Below, in pieces: positions 35,301 to 48,344 of a DNA stretch of 64,000 nucleotides (position 1 is its first letter; every line of letters begins with the position of its first letter). The notes beneath the pieces were generated by a model. It made no database searches, was not told where the DNA came from, and worked only from the letters and a program-made list of their open reading frames with translations. Made by a program: the position numbers and the translations under genes. The stretch lies in the NCBI RefSeq assembly GCF_963662255.1, contig NC_085055.1, positions 16,292,704 through 16,356,703 on the forward strand. The letters run 5' to 3'. The DNA is from Cinclus cinclus. Lineage: Eukaryota; Chordata; Aves; Passeriformes; Cinclidae.

Positions 35301-38300
35301 AAATGGATATGTGCACAAAAAGTCAATATACTGAAATGAAAAAGCCAGAGAAGACAAAACACAATATGTGTGTTTTTAGAGTATCTGTCAATCTAAAGTA
35401 ATAAATAAGTAAACAGAACCTTTTTAATTCATGCAAGTAAATCCCTTTCAGGGCTGAATTAACTAAAGCATATCTCTATGAAATAACCCTCATTATATAA
35501 ATCAGTGTGCCAATGGATTACTGAATTTGCAGCCAAAAAACCTCACCACCATAGGTGTGAAGTTTCCTGATCATCTAATAAATTGATAACTTTGAAGCCT
35601 AGTTGTGACAATTTAAATGTCATCACTATTAAACAAGTTGCCAAAATGCAAACAACCATCCTAAGTCATTAAAATGTAATTATAAAGGACAGCTGGGTCT
35701 ACTATCAATCTGGGCTGTGGAGGCTCATAATGGGGAAAAATATGAAACTTTCACACAAACAGAATGAGATGGCTGCATGTGCCAACCCCAACCTGCTTGG
35801 GAAGCAGGGGAAGCCTGTAGTCAGTGCACACAGAGCTCCTGGTGCTCAGGAAGGCTTCCATTGCTGAGATGGACATAGCAATCAGAGACATCCATCAAAT
35901 GTCTTCCCTGTCTCTGCTGTGTATGAGGAGTCCTTTTGCTTATTACCAGGGTGTGCCTTGCTGATGAGGGGCAGATAGACTGGGTGGCAGCTACAGCCCA
36001 GCAGAAACGCCAGTGAAGTGGGACTCAATGTGCTCTAGTGTGGAATGGCAGTGCAGGGGCAATCGCTGTTTGGAAAACCAGGTGGACTCTAAGTGATAAA
36101 GGAGGTTTGCTTTTTGGCTGAGAGGAATAAAGGAAAAAGTGACTAAGGCTTTGTGGGCACAAACCTGATATGTTTATGAAAACTGTGTTTAGTCATACTG
36201 ATAATGAAGTTATTGAACTTTATTTTTTATGTTTATTATTTTCTTATACTTTGATAAGGCCATGATGTGGGCAGCAAGCCCTGCTATGTGTGGTATAGCT
36301 CTCAGTTGCCATTGGTTTCAGCTCCATCCCAGTAGGTTCTATCTTTAATTCAGTGATGCAGCATGCAGTTGAGATTTACTGCTGATATGCACCATGGAAA
36401 GGGTGGAACGAGCTAGAACTGTGATATTGCTTCATGAAAATAGTAACCCCAAAAGGAGGCCCTGCAGTCTTTTGGTGTTTTATTTATATGCATTATGGAG
36501 CTACAACAGCTGCTGGCTTCCATAATTAAGCCCCATTTTCCCTAAATGTGCTGGAAAGGGTAAAATAAGTGAGAAATGCTGATCACTGGTAGAATTCTAA
36601 ACAAAATCTTTTATGTTGCATATCTTGATGCCTGCAACAACTCAAGTATTGGATAGCTTCTTTTTTTTGTCGTTTTGAAGCTTTCATAAATCTTAATAGA
36701 TTAAAAAATATGCATGAATGATGGTATATTATTTGAAATAGTGGAATGCTTTTTTCCTGTATGTCAGCCTATAGCACATTCTTCTCAAAATTGAGTAATA
36801 ATTGCAGGGCGTGTTCTAACTGATTTGTGTTCCTAAAATATTTAGGTATCAAATTAATGTATCTTTTTTTATATTTATGAAGTAAATTCTTATAGTGCCT
36901 TGGGGCATTCATTGTACTGAAAAACTTTTCATTTATTCTCACTGAGAAATGTCTTCTATTGCATATGGGTGTTCACAAACAATTCATTTCCTTCCTTTTG
37001 TGTACTTGGAAATGATCTAATAACTGAAGTGTTCTGCTGTAATTACCTACCTTTCATTTTTGTAAATTGTAATTTTTGGGTTTTTTTGTTTTTTTTTTTT
37101 TTAATGAGAATCAGTTGGTTTGGGGCTTAGAAAAATATTTAAGATTATGAACTGTTTCTAATGAACAGATTGTTTTCTGATGCAAACGAAACCAAGTTGA
37201 GAGAGGTTTCTCTTTTTAATGCAGAAGAATTCAGCCTCTTAACAGGCTTTGTCCTTATTTTTTGGCAGAATTGGACTGCCCTCCTCAAAAGTATAAACAA
37301 GCCTCAGCCTATCAACAATAGAAATGGAACACCAACCTGCCAAATACAGGGAAATTAATAAATAGAAGAACAATAAAAGTCAATATAGTAGGAAATCTCA
37401 TGTGGTATGAATGATTTCCTATACAACATAAGCAAGGTTTTTTTGGTGTTTGTTTCACACAGCTACACTAAGGATAATAATTTTTTGTCACCAGTGCTGT
37501 TATGGAAAGCATGCAAATTTGAGAGATCACACTGCCTAATGGACAGAATGGTTATTTTGGAAGGAAAAATAAGCTTCCTACAATTTTCATTCACTGTCTA
37601 CCCGTGTGTGTTGACAATTTACTGCAGGTTTAAAAAATTAAATGTTAGTTTTCCATGTGTACTGAAGAGGTTTGGAAATTAACTTAGCAGAGGTGAAGAT
37701 ACATGGTATTTCTCAGTGCACAGTGAGAGTCAGCAAGATGACATTGTAAAATATCCTTCGTAATAGGCAGTTAGAAAGTCTGCAGGGGATGAGGTCAAAG
37801 AAGGGTTAGCAGCTGACATCAAATCAGAAGCCAGATGTGCTGACCCTTAATCAGAGGCTTTTGCAGGCTTTTTTTGTACTGCAATTCAGCATAACATTAT
37901 TGAATTCACCTTTAGATTAAGCTGGTCTGCTTTGACATATACAAGGCCATATGCAAGTTAATGGCTGTGTCATCCACTTCATTATGCAAGCTTTGATAAC
38001 AGACCATCGAGGTGACCTCTGCAAGGAGCACCACTTTTCAAGGTCCTTAACCATTTGCATTTTTGGTGAACAGAAAGTGGCACTCCCCATTTAGGTGGTG
38101 TTGGATCATTAATTTTGCATACACAAATTAAAACTGGGAATAGTAATCTGCCACATCTTTTTTTTTTTTTTCTTACAAAATCACTTAAAACTATTTAATT
38201 CAGCACTCTTATGAAAGTTCCCTGCTTTTTTAACAGAGCACAATTTTTGGCTTTTGCATTCTTAAGAGACAGTAGTTCTTGCAAAGACATAGGTGTCAGT

Positions 38301-41300
38301 GGACTAAAAATAAACATGGTCAGAAATTTTTGAAAAAAAAGTAAAAATCAAGGTCTGGGAATAACAAGGTTAAAAATGTGCATGCAAACCCCAACTGCTC
38401 TCTGTTGCTTTTATATGCTTCTGCAGTCTTAGCTTGTGAGATTATTCTGCAGGGTATTTTTTGCGTTAGAACTGGAGTGAGAGGGCTTCCCATGGCGCAG
38501 TTCCTGTTAGTTTAACAAATACTTTTGGGTTGCTAATATAAGCTTAAAATAACACAATATTGATGTAATGTTATCTTTATTCAGAGGCTGTGCTTCTGAG
38601 TTGCTCACTTACACAGTGCTTACTCAACAAACCGCACAGTAATCGGTAGTATTAAGGTCAATGGCAACAGATCTGTCTCTCACACTGTGCACTAGAGACA
38701 ACATTTACTGAATATTGCACCAGTAAACTCATTGCTGATTCCCCTGAAGCTACTTACCTTTCATGCAGCTGTGGGAAAGGATTTAGCCAGGAGCTGGCCA
38801 GTGGGCTCATGCCTTTTGCAGTCCTCACTGTGCAACTCACATCCTGAATAAGGAAGGTATGCAAGAGAGAGGGCTTGTTTCTTACATTAAATAATATCTG
38901 ACCTTCCAGTGAGGTGTCTTCAGTGGGAATTGTGTGTTCCTTCAGTGGATGACCCTTAATGACCTGGAAATCCACATAAAACGTTATCATCATGGCTATT
39001 AGCATAATATCCCAGTTCTCAGATACTGAAACTGCAGAACTCAATGGTCTGATGTCTCCTGTTCACAAGGCAAGGGGAGGCACATATATGGGCCAGACTT
39101 TTCCTGTGTCTGTTTTTAGGCTGCTTTCTGAATGTCTTAGCTCCTATTTCACTCTTACTTTCCTGTTCTATCCTTTATTCCTATTAACTGTTGCTGTGGG
39201 AAAGCACAATTGAATTACTTCAACACTTACACCTAAATTTGTGGTCCTTATTTCATGTGTATGAGGAGTTTCAAGCCAGTGGGGTTGGGTGATTTTTGCC
39301 TTCTCATAAGAGTTTCACCCAGGAGTTTGGTCACTTCATTTCTGAGGAATGCAGCTGCTGAGGAAGTTTGTCATCACAGATTAAAATAAAATGGCTCTTT
39401 AATGCTGCTTTCAGAAACAGCTTCTAGTTGCCTGAGAAACCTCTAGTTTTTGGTGAAGACTTTGCCCCTCTAAACAGATATATTTCACTCGAAGTCTTAA
39501 GTGTTCAAAGTATAAACTTACTTTATATAGGCTGTGCTTTCCCTTTGAGGCTTGATTTGCAAAGGTCATGGATATAAAATACAGGATTTGTAAACCATGG
39601 GAAAGGCATCCATGTTGTGCCACTACCCTGCTGGGACAAGAGTGCTGCATGAATCTCCAGCTGCATAGAAGGGGGACACATTGCAATCTATGAGCTGTAA
39701 TCCTCATGGAAAAAACTCCAAAAAAGTAACTGCTGGTTTATTCTCTTTCTGAAGTGACTGATGCCAGAACAGCTGAGAAGAAGGGCCTGATGTACCTTTT
39801 CATGCCTTGGTTTTAAAGTTTCCTCTGCTGCTAAAAAAAAAGGCAGGGAGGGGAATTCCTGCCAAGCCTAGAGCACAACTGTGCTGGCTGGTGATGCTGT
39901 GCTCTGCTGTAGCACAAACCTACAGGACCTTAGTGCATGTGTGTTTAGGACATTAATGTCGTTTTGCAAACTGGACCCATGCTTTATGCCAAATTTGCTA
40001 CAGAACTCTAATGCACCAGAAGGAACTGGTATTCTACAGTAGCTTAATTAATGTTAAGACATTTGAAGTTAGTTAAATATGAAACTGTTTCATAATGAGA
40101 ATTTATTCCTCTGAGATACTATTTTTATTACTTTTTCTACTGCATGGCCAGCTTTGGACTGGAGGTTAAGAACAAAAGCTGGATGCTTCTGTTGGAATTC
40201 TCCATGTAGAAGTAATTACTGAGGGCAGTGCTGTAACTTATCTTTCCATTCCAGATGTGACAACCATTTCAGGTGATTAGGGGGAAGCAGACCTCTCCAT
40301 TAATTTTTTTTAGGTTGTTCTGCAGACTCAGGAAGACATTTATACTCTCTTCATGTATTTAAGTTGATCTTTGTCATTCTGTGGCCTGAAACATCTGTTT
40401 TAAACAACAAAAGCAGGGATTATTAATCACTATCCTATAGGAAGGATTTAATTCAGTAACAAACTGCATAGCTATAGAATCGTGCAATAACTGGAGCCTT
40501 GCTGATAGCACGGATAAATTGAGGTTTTCATTGTACTGAGATGCCAGTCTTGCATCTGTCATCACTGCTAAATAATTTTTAAAGGCTTAAAAAGCCCAAG
40601 AGGTATCCTGTCCATGGATGAAATAGCAAATTGATTTGTTCCTATCTCCTGGGTGCTATTTTTGGACATAGCAGAAAAACCAGACAAATCATTCTAGTAA
40701 CTATATTCATATTTACAGTTTAAGCCTATGAAAGGGGGATAAGTAAGGCAATTGTAGCAATTTGTAGGAACTGGAATATGCTTAGTAGCATGTTCACATT
40801 TTCTTTTTGGTGAAAACATTAGAATTGGAAAGTAGTGTGATCCTTAAAGATTTCTCTCTGAGAGGCAGAGGAATTGTAAATGGGCACAGAAGGGGTGTCT
40901 GGAAGCAGTCTCTGGATGCTGACAGTAACAACAAGGAAATGAAAATGCAAAACATACCAAATAAAGCCAAATTTTTTACTTCATGATATTTACATTAGTT
41001 TTGTACTTGTAACATGAAACAATAAATACAGAAGTGACCCAGCTAGATAAATCTAACTGCTGCAAATCTGGGGAGATCTTGGGTGTGGAAATAAGTGAAA
41101 CTAATCCAAATTTACTACTTGAAATCTGCTCCTTGGACTAAGCCCTCAAAGAAAAGAACAAAGATAAGACTGCTGCAGCCTCATATGTAAAAACCTCTAT
41201 AGAATGAGGAAACCTCAGCTTTGTGTTCTGCAACTCAGCTCTTGAGTTTTGGGCCTTTAGCTCTAGATTTCTGCAAATACAGGATGGGAAGTCAAGAGTG

Positions 41301-44300
41301 GCCCTGCCAGTGTGTGCAGTGGGCTGACAGCACATCTCCTAATCACACTGGGGTTACATGAAGGGAAACCCTGAAAATCAAACAAATATAAGCAAACTAT
41401 TTTAACACTTTTGCTCTTCCCTTTAATAACCATCCTGATTTTCCCAGATTTTACGATTGGGCTTTAATGGCTCTTTTCACTCAACCAAAATCCACCAATT
41501 GATAAATATTTTATTCCTGTCTATACAAGAAAAACAAATGTGTATGTTACCCACTGTGAGATCCTCCTCTCCACAGCTGGGCTCATGTCTTGGGTAAAAA
41601 CAGCTGCTTGCTGCACTTTGAGTATGAACACCAGTGTGTCAGTCTGCACAGGGAGACCATGCAGACAGGGTAGTTGTCAACTCTCTTTTTCTGTGTTGCA
41701 AGGGCAGCATTTGCTGGCTGCAAATAATCCCCAGTAATGCTTTGTAAAAAATAATCTAATGCATTTAATAACGTAATAGGAGGGGAGGATGTATTTATGT
41801 AAATCAGCTAAAACATCCTCAAGAATTAATGTATTAAAGTGGTTAGGAAAGTCAGCAGTGAATAATAGGTGTGGAGACCTTCTGTTTGTCAGCAGAGACT
41901 GGGAAATGGCTGAAGCTGCTGTAGCTCTGTGCATGCCAAGTAGATACAAAATAATTTTCAGCACTAGAAAACCACTTGATAGCAGTAACTCAAGTAATAT
42001 GTTGTATTTAACTCAAATGTATGAATACTATTAATACTTGTGTGTGCTGGCATATAAGTACATAGCAAAATTAATTATTTCATTAATGAATATTAGCATT
42101 TTCATGGGCAGTTTTTCTGGAAACAAACTTTCTTTGTTCTCTGTGAAGTTGAAGAGAATTGGATACTTGCATTTCTTTAAAAGTCTGGCTTTTGATGTCC
42201 AAAATCGACAAAAAATACTATTTTAAGGCAATGAAATTGTGGCAGATCATTTTTTTAAATTTCGGTTGATAGGAGCAGTCTGAAAGAGGTAGAAATCCTG
42301 CTCTCTTTCTGTTTTCTGTGTCATTCTGTGTGCAGTATTGGAACAGCAAATAGTTTTTTCTAGTATTAGCATACACATGAAGGAGACCAGATGTCATGTA
42401 ATTTCCATAATTGGGTTTAATATTAGAGAGAAGTGGCTACAGTTGGCAATGCTAACAGCTAGTCAGATGGTTTTTTATTTGTTAGCTGTAGGGTCTGCAA
42501 AGATGCAGGTCTTGGGTTGGGTAGGGATCCTGGCTGAGGAGCAGAAGAGCCAGAGGACTCCCACACAGAGAGAGCAGAGCCCTTGATCCCTGTTAGGTAA
42601 CTTCAGAGGCTCTGTCAGTTGGATATGACAAGGTCCAGGTCTTCTGAAGTAGGTATCAGAATTGAAAAAATTCAACTTCTGGGTGAATGTTTCATTTGTG
42701 ATGTTTGTTCTCAGTTAGTGGCTTTTGTCTCATTCTACTCAATGAGATTTTCCTTATTTCAACTAAAACAGCTTTTCTATATAAACATACGTGCACATAT
42801 TAGTATTTCCTTTTCTTTCTATATATACTCTTTTCTTTCTTCTGGGATATTTTCATTGTAAACAGGAGCAGTTTACCTTGTCCCTGGAATTAATTTGGAT
42901 CTCCTCAGTTTACTAATGAAACAGAATTTTAACTGATGTTAATTTTTTTTAAAATAATATTAGCTGAATAACTGTTCTGTGGCCAGATCAACATTGTACT
43001 GGGATGGCAGACTGTTTCCTATCTCCTTATTTCTCATATTCAGATAGGAGATATTTCTCTATTAAGTTCACAAAAATCTCAACAATTTTTGTTGAGACAA
43101 TTTTTGGAAGGAAGTTCCAGTATCTGTTAAATAGCAGTTTTTCAAAGTGCTCACTAGAAACAAATTATCTAGCGGCCCTGTGACAGATTTATTTAGGGAT
43201 AAACACACATACTGGTTTGGCAAACAGCTTTTAGTTGCTTACATTCAAGTTGTTTGCTTTGCTCCTAGAAGACAAAAATTGGACCTTTTTTATGGTAGTT
43301 CTAAAGTAATTTTTAATTCAAATCACATCAGATGTAGGAAAGATGAAAACCAAACCCCATTATTTTATCACAGTCTTTTTTTGAGCCTGGCATGTATTAG
43401 ACATAGTAAACCAAACTCTGCATATTTTAGTAATTTAATCTATGTAAAATTCTACACTAATTGAAAAAAAAAGAAAACAAACCCTACCCTAACAAACTCC
43501 ATAAACAAATTGTAGCTTACAGGGCAAAACTGCTAGATTTCTGGGACCAGTGTCTTGCTCAGTTCTAAGCTATCTGACATATTAAAAATAGATAAATAAT
43601 GTTTTAAGGCAGAAAAGCTTAAGATTTCTTTGTGTGGTATTTTCTTCCTCATTGGTTTTTGAAGTTGCTGTTACCATAACTATGTGCTCCATTGAAAAGA
43701 GCAGATCCCCATTGGTTTCAGCCCCATTAATGCCCATGTTTATGGAAATATAAACACACATTGTTTGGCCTTCCTGATCTTCAAAAACTTGAAACCCATT
43801 GCTTAATACACAATCAGATATTCTGTCCCTTGAATCAGATTAGTAGCTCTAATCTGAGAGATCAGTGTTAATTTCTCAGATCTTTGAAGGGACTGAGACA
43901 TTCAAGTATTGTGGACAGGTGGGCAAATCTGAATGACTGCTGCCCTTTGAGGTGCCCACACATCTGAAGGGTTTGCACAGGACCAGTGGGAAGCATCTCC
44001 AGTCCATGCAGGACCTCCCTCCTTCTGCTGGTTTGCACCTTCTGCTGAGTCTATAAAATACTTGCAGGAGCCAGGATCAGGCATTTTAAAGAATATTCTT
44101 GCTCATGACTTACTAATTAAATGTGATCTTATTTAAGCAATAATAGTAATGATGTTCCAGTAAGTAGCAGTTATTAACTTCCATTAGGCTGAAAACAATT
44201 TCTTCAGCGATGTCCCTAAAAATGACTATTCTAATTTGGCATGTATTGTTTGAGTAGTAATTATTGTGGTAACATTTTAAATGCATAGGGTGCCTTTCAT

Positions 44301-45555
44301 TTTAGATAGCAAACCTGCAGTAAGTAGAAGTAGAAATTGAGATAAATTATTGGATTTTTACTAGACTATTAAGAACAGGCTAGAAAAGGAAAAAAAATCA
44401 AGTAGTGTTAAAAATGTAGTTTGGGTTGCTCTTTTGTGCAGACAGAACTCAAAATTGATAGGATTTTGTCTAAGATTTGCTAAATTTGCTCTTTGTCTGA
44501 CATCAGTCAAGAAAATGTTGAGTCCTGCAAGTATGAAGAAAACTGAATAATATGAAAATGGATTTTAAATTATTTTAGTGCTTTCCTTTGCATGACAAAA
44601 TGCATGAACTTGCAGGCATACTTACTCATCAGTGGGCATATATGAAAGTAAGGAATTTTTGGTGTTTTATACACACCCCCCTGCCATCCACCCTACAAAT
44701 CCTCCCCAGATAAAACCTTCTGGCTACTGAGGAGAATTAAAACATAAAGCACAGTAACATGTATAAGTGTGCTTATGCCATATTTTTCTATTTAGAATTT
44801 AAAGGGGACTCTCTGAAAACCTGCATCTGATGACCTGCATTTGAATCAGCTGCAGGTGCATCTAGAAATCAAGGGAAAACAGGCTTTGGATGGTAACTTG
44901 TCCCTGAGTACTTTACCATACACCTTCATCCCTGATGTAAGGCCTCCTCATGGGGGTAGTGGTTCAAAATGTTCAGCAGAAATCTGCAAAATGGAAGTGA
45001 TGACAGAGGAGGACTGGTAACAGCTACTTCCAGTTCAGGTAGATGTTTAGACCAGTTTAGACCATCCAGTTTAGACCATCCCATAAAAGTGCTTTGCTAT
45101 GGAAGATGTCCCAGTTGCCTTTTCTGGGAGATTTATTCCAATGTGCAAAGGCATTTTGTGTGAAAGGTGTAATGAAAACCAGTGTATAAATAGGGAAATT
45201 ACTACCCAGTGCTGCTTGCATTGCACATGAGTATATGGATATTCTCTGGGTCTTGTCCCAGAAACTGTTGAGATATTATAGTTTAGGGAGAGGTGTGGGA
45301 TTCTAAGCAAGTCATTTAATCATTCTCTGTCCAACAGCCTTTTAAAAGAAAAATAATTGAAATTCTTACTGCAGTAACTGAATAGGATATTTGCCAGGTG
45401 CCTAAATGTTCCTGTTTAAATAATGCAGAATTAACATCACTGTGTAGAACCCTGTTTCTTAAATAGAATTGCCCAGGCTACAGATTCCAACACAGCAAGT
45501 GTGAACAGTTGTCAAAGAACTCTTACAGAACCAAGTGAAATTAATCTTAAAAGCA
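32330..45555. other. intergenic, no gene recognised
   Basis: About 13 kb without a supported gene. Poly-T tracts occur near 37081-37102 and 38157-38172. Some parts (about 33770-34060 and 37760-38130) are rich in homeodomain- and octamer-like words and read like conserved non-coding DNA, though conservation cannot be tested here. A minus-strand ORF at 38754-39044 has no recognisable homology. Confidence 0.65.
45045..45078. repeat. short tandem repeat, three GTTTAGACCA copies
   Basis: GTTTAGACCA occurs at 45045, 45055 and 45069. The first two copies are directly adjacent and the last two are separated by TCCA. A minor local duplication. Confidence 0.85.
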
Positions 45556-45559
45556 TAAG

Positions 45560-46070
45560 CATGTGTGCTGCATCATACCAAGGTCCATCGGGGTGCTCCT
45601 TGGTGACAAAGACGTACAGAAGTAAGCTCCATTAACAGTGGCACTTCCCGGAGCATAATCCCAGTTTATGTTATCTTCTGCAATCCTGGAGCTGGCTGTT
45701 GTGTCTTTCTATTGCATGGCCAGACTTTCCCAAGTACTTGTCCATTGATTTTTCAAGCCACAGCATCCCGTGGCAATTATTTCACAGGTTCATTGACATT
45801 AACAAAGTAACTTTGTTTTGAACCTTCTAGTTTTAGTCCATGTTCTTATCTTTTGTATTGGAACAATCAATCCTTTTCACCTTTTCCATGCCAGGAATGA
45901 TATTTCTAGGTATCTGTCACATCTCAGACACTCTTTATCCAGTCTGAAAAATCTGTCTGCTAGGTCAGTTTGCACTATCTTTAATCATTTACTGTTATCT
46001 TCTTCCAATTATTTATTATTGTTTTCAAGTCCGGAAAGTAGAATTTTTCCACAGTAGGCAAGGACAAGAT
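45560..46070 (-). repeat. ancient CR1-type LINE remnant
   Basis: About 500 bp read in the order of an old archosaur/turtle CR1-like 3' region in antisense. The landmarks are CATACCAAGGTCCATC, AACAGTGGC, CAATTATTTCACAGGTT, TTGTTTTGAACCTTCTAG, CTTTTCACCTTTTCCATGCC, GTATCTGTCACATCTCAGAC, CCAGTCTGAAAAATCT and a stretch near 46024-46060 about filtered-out 3' sequence. It is much more diverged than the other CR1 pieces here and comparatively long for its age. Confidence 0.6.
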
Positions 46071-46074
46071 GCAC

Positions 46075-48220
46075 AATAGGTTGCACATGTTAAAAAAAAA
46101 ATCTCTATTTTCTTTTCCTTTACAAGATAATTTCTAATCTTCTATTTGCTTTCTGACTGCAAAAGTGTTAAGCTGATGTTTTAAAAGACAGCTCTTACGA
46201 TTCCAAGACCATCTTCAAAAGTAGCTGTAACTGACTTGAATCATGTCACTAAATATGTAAAGTCAAAATTGCTTTTTCCTGCATGCATTTAAGCTCAGTA
46301 TTTCACTGCCCAGCATCACATAGTACAAGGAGGCTTTTCTGCAACTCTTTGTACCTTCAGTAATTCTTTGAAAGAGCAGAGACCAAGGAAGTATGTTCCA
46401 TTTACGATTAGCAGGCCATGATTAAGCTTGATCGTATCATACAAGGGGAAAGCTCAAGGAATTCTGAATCACAGCTGGAGACTACAAAATGAGTCCGTGT
46501 CTTCTCAGGTTGATAAAAATCAATAAATTTTGTCCACTATCACTGGACATAAGTTGGGTCTTTAGATAAGCTCCACTGCTAAACTCTTTGAAGAAAACCA
46601 GAGTAAATCTCCTTTTTCTCTAGAAACCATTACTTAGTCCTTTTCTCTGTTATCCTATTTTCCAGTCTCCCATTCCTGACAAACACAACTGAGGAATCAG
46701 TCATGTTCAAACACCTGCAATGCATCCTGCTTAGAAGTAACCAGCCCTGGGGCCAGACTGAGTGCAAGGCCAGCAGCAAAGGCAGCTGGTGACAGCAGTG
46801 TCCTGGTGGCCAGGGCAGGGCTGTGACTCCAAGCCATGAGCTATCCACATGCTTCTGCCAGGGGAGCCAGAGCCTGGCTAACCCACCTCGATGGCATGGG
46901 CTGGAGCAGGGGCCTGGCACAGCCCGGCTTCTTCCGCTCCTCTCCAGCAAAGTAAGGAAGGAGGAAGCTGGTCCTTGCCTCAGAAGGATCTCCCCCATGG
47001 GATCCTGTAGGGATTAACATTTCCTTCTTTTCCTCTGTAGCTGTTAAATGGCACTGTGGGCAGCAGCACGCACATTACCTTCTGCTTTATCTATCATTCA
47101 GGGTTAAACACTGGTATCTCAAAGATGAAATAAAGCTGACTGAGCAAGACCAAGACTGCTGCTATCGCCAAGTAATCGTGGGTAAAACCTTGTATTTGGC
47201 TTTAATTTTCATATTTCTGTGGACTTTGCCACAGTGGTAAAAATCCCAAACCAAACCCCTGTGGACATGTGAAACTCCCTTGCTCAGTCAAAAACTGCTT
47301 GAGACCATTGCTTTAAGCTATGCACAGACAAAACTTATTATAAATTAGATAAAAGATTCTGCAACTTGCCCTTTGAAATTCATGCTCCAGGCAATTTTGT
47401 CTGTGGTGAAGGAGACAGAATTAAAGCACAAAAAAAAAGAAATCTGTGAAGCATCACTACAGTTTTTGAACTTATTACAGCATGGAAATATAAAGATAAT
47501 AGATGCAGAGCTGAAGGTTGATCAGTGTAGTCTGGGAATTATCCAAAAGTCTTACTGAGCTTCCTGTTAGTTTAGTGATACTTCAGTTGGGGATATCCCT
47601 ATTCCCCAATGGAAAGCCTAGGAATGCTTTATCTTTTCTGGCTTCTTTAAATAAAGACACATTAAGCTATATAGTGAGGTACTAATGTACAAAAGAATAA
47701 TCTGTATGAATTAATTTTGATCACTAGAATGTAAATATTTAATATCATTAATATGCTCTAAATGCTGTTATGAGTAACAGTATTATACACATGAAGTGGA
47801 GAATACATGATAGAAAAATTCCTAGTAAGTGAAGCATAGAAAAGATGCCTTGAACTTTTCTAGTTCTCACTATTGTGAGATAGTGGGATACAGCTGTCAA
47901 CAATTTAATATAATACAGTTGAAGATTCTAATTAGTCATTCCATATGTGCTCTTGGTTTGCTTCAAAGAGATTACATTAGAAGTCAGTGACACAAAATAC
48001 ATAATCATGATATTACTACTGTTCCTTTAACAGAGAGTTAAACATCTTGTTTACTTAAGTAATGATTTAACTAGTTTAGAGACAGCCACACTATTTTCAA
48101 TGGAGGAGTTATACAAATGTCTTTCTTACTGCTGATTGTAGAAAAGTAAATACTAAAATGAGCTTAAATAAAATATGCAATCAACTCAGCCCTGGGACAA
48201 GGCCCAGAGCATATCATAGT
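46075..48220. other. intergenic, no gene recognised
   Basis: No gene, RNA gene or clear repeat seen. A somewhat GC-richer island at about 46730-46990 has short ORFs on both strands without protein character. Confidence 0.65.
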
Positions 48221-48227
48221 GTTGGTG

Positions 48228-48340
48228 TGATGGACACAGAGCTGGGCTCTTCTCTGTAGTGCCCAGTGTCAGGACAAAAGGCGACAGCCACAAATGGAAA
48301 TATAGGAAATTCTATTTGTGTGGAAGAGAAACTTTACATT
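48228..48340 (+). repeat. CR1 LINE fragment
   Basis: The plus-strand sequence follows CR1 sense sequence: GAGCTGGGCTCTTCTC, AGTGCCCAGTG, AGGACAAAAGGCGACAG, CACAAATGGAAATA, CAGGAAATTCTATTT-like text and AGAAACTTTAC. It corresponds to the end of the CR1 ORF2 and the start of its 3' region. Slightly over 100 bp remain. Confidence 0.75.
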
Positions 48341-48344
48341 TAAA

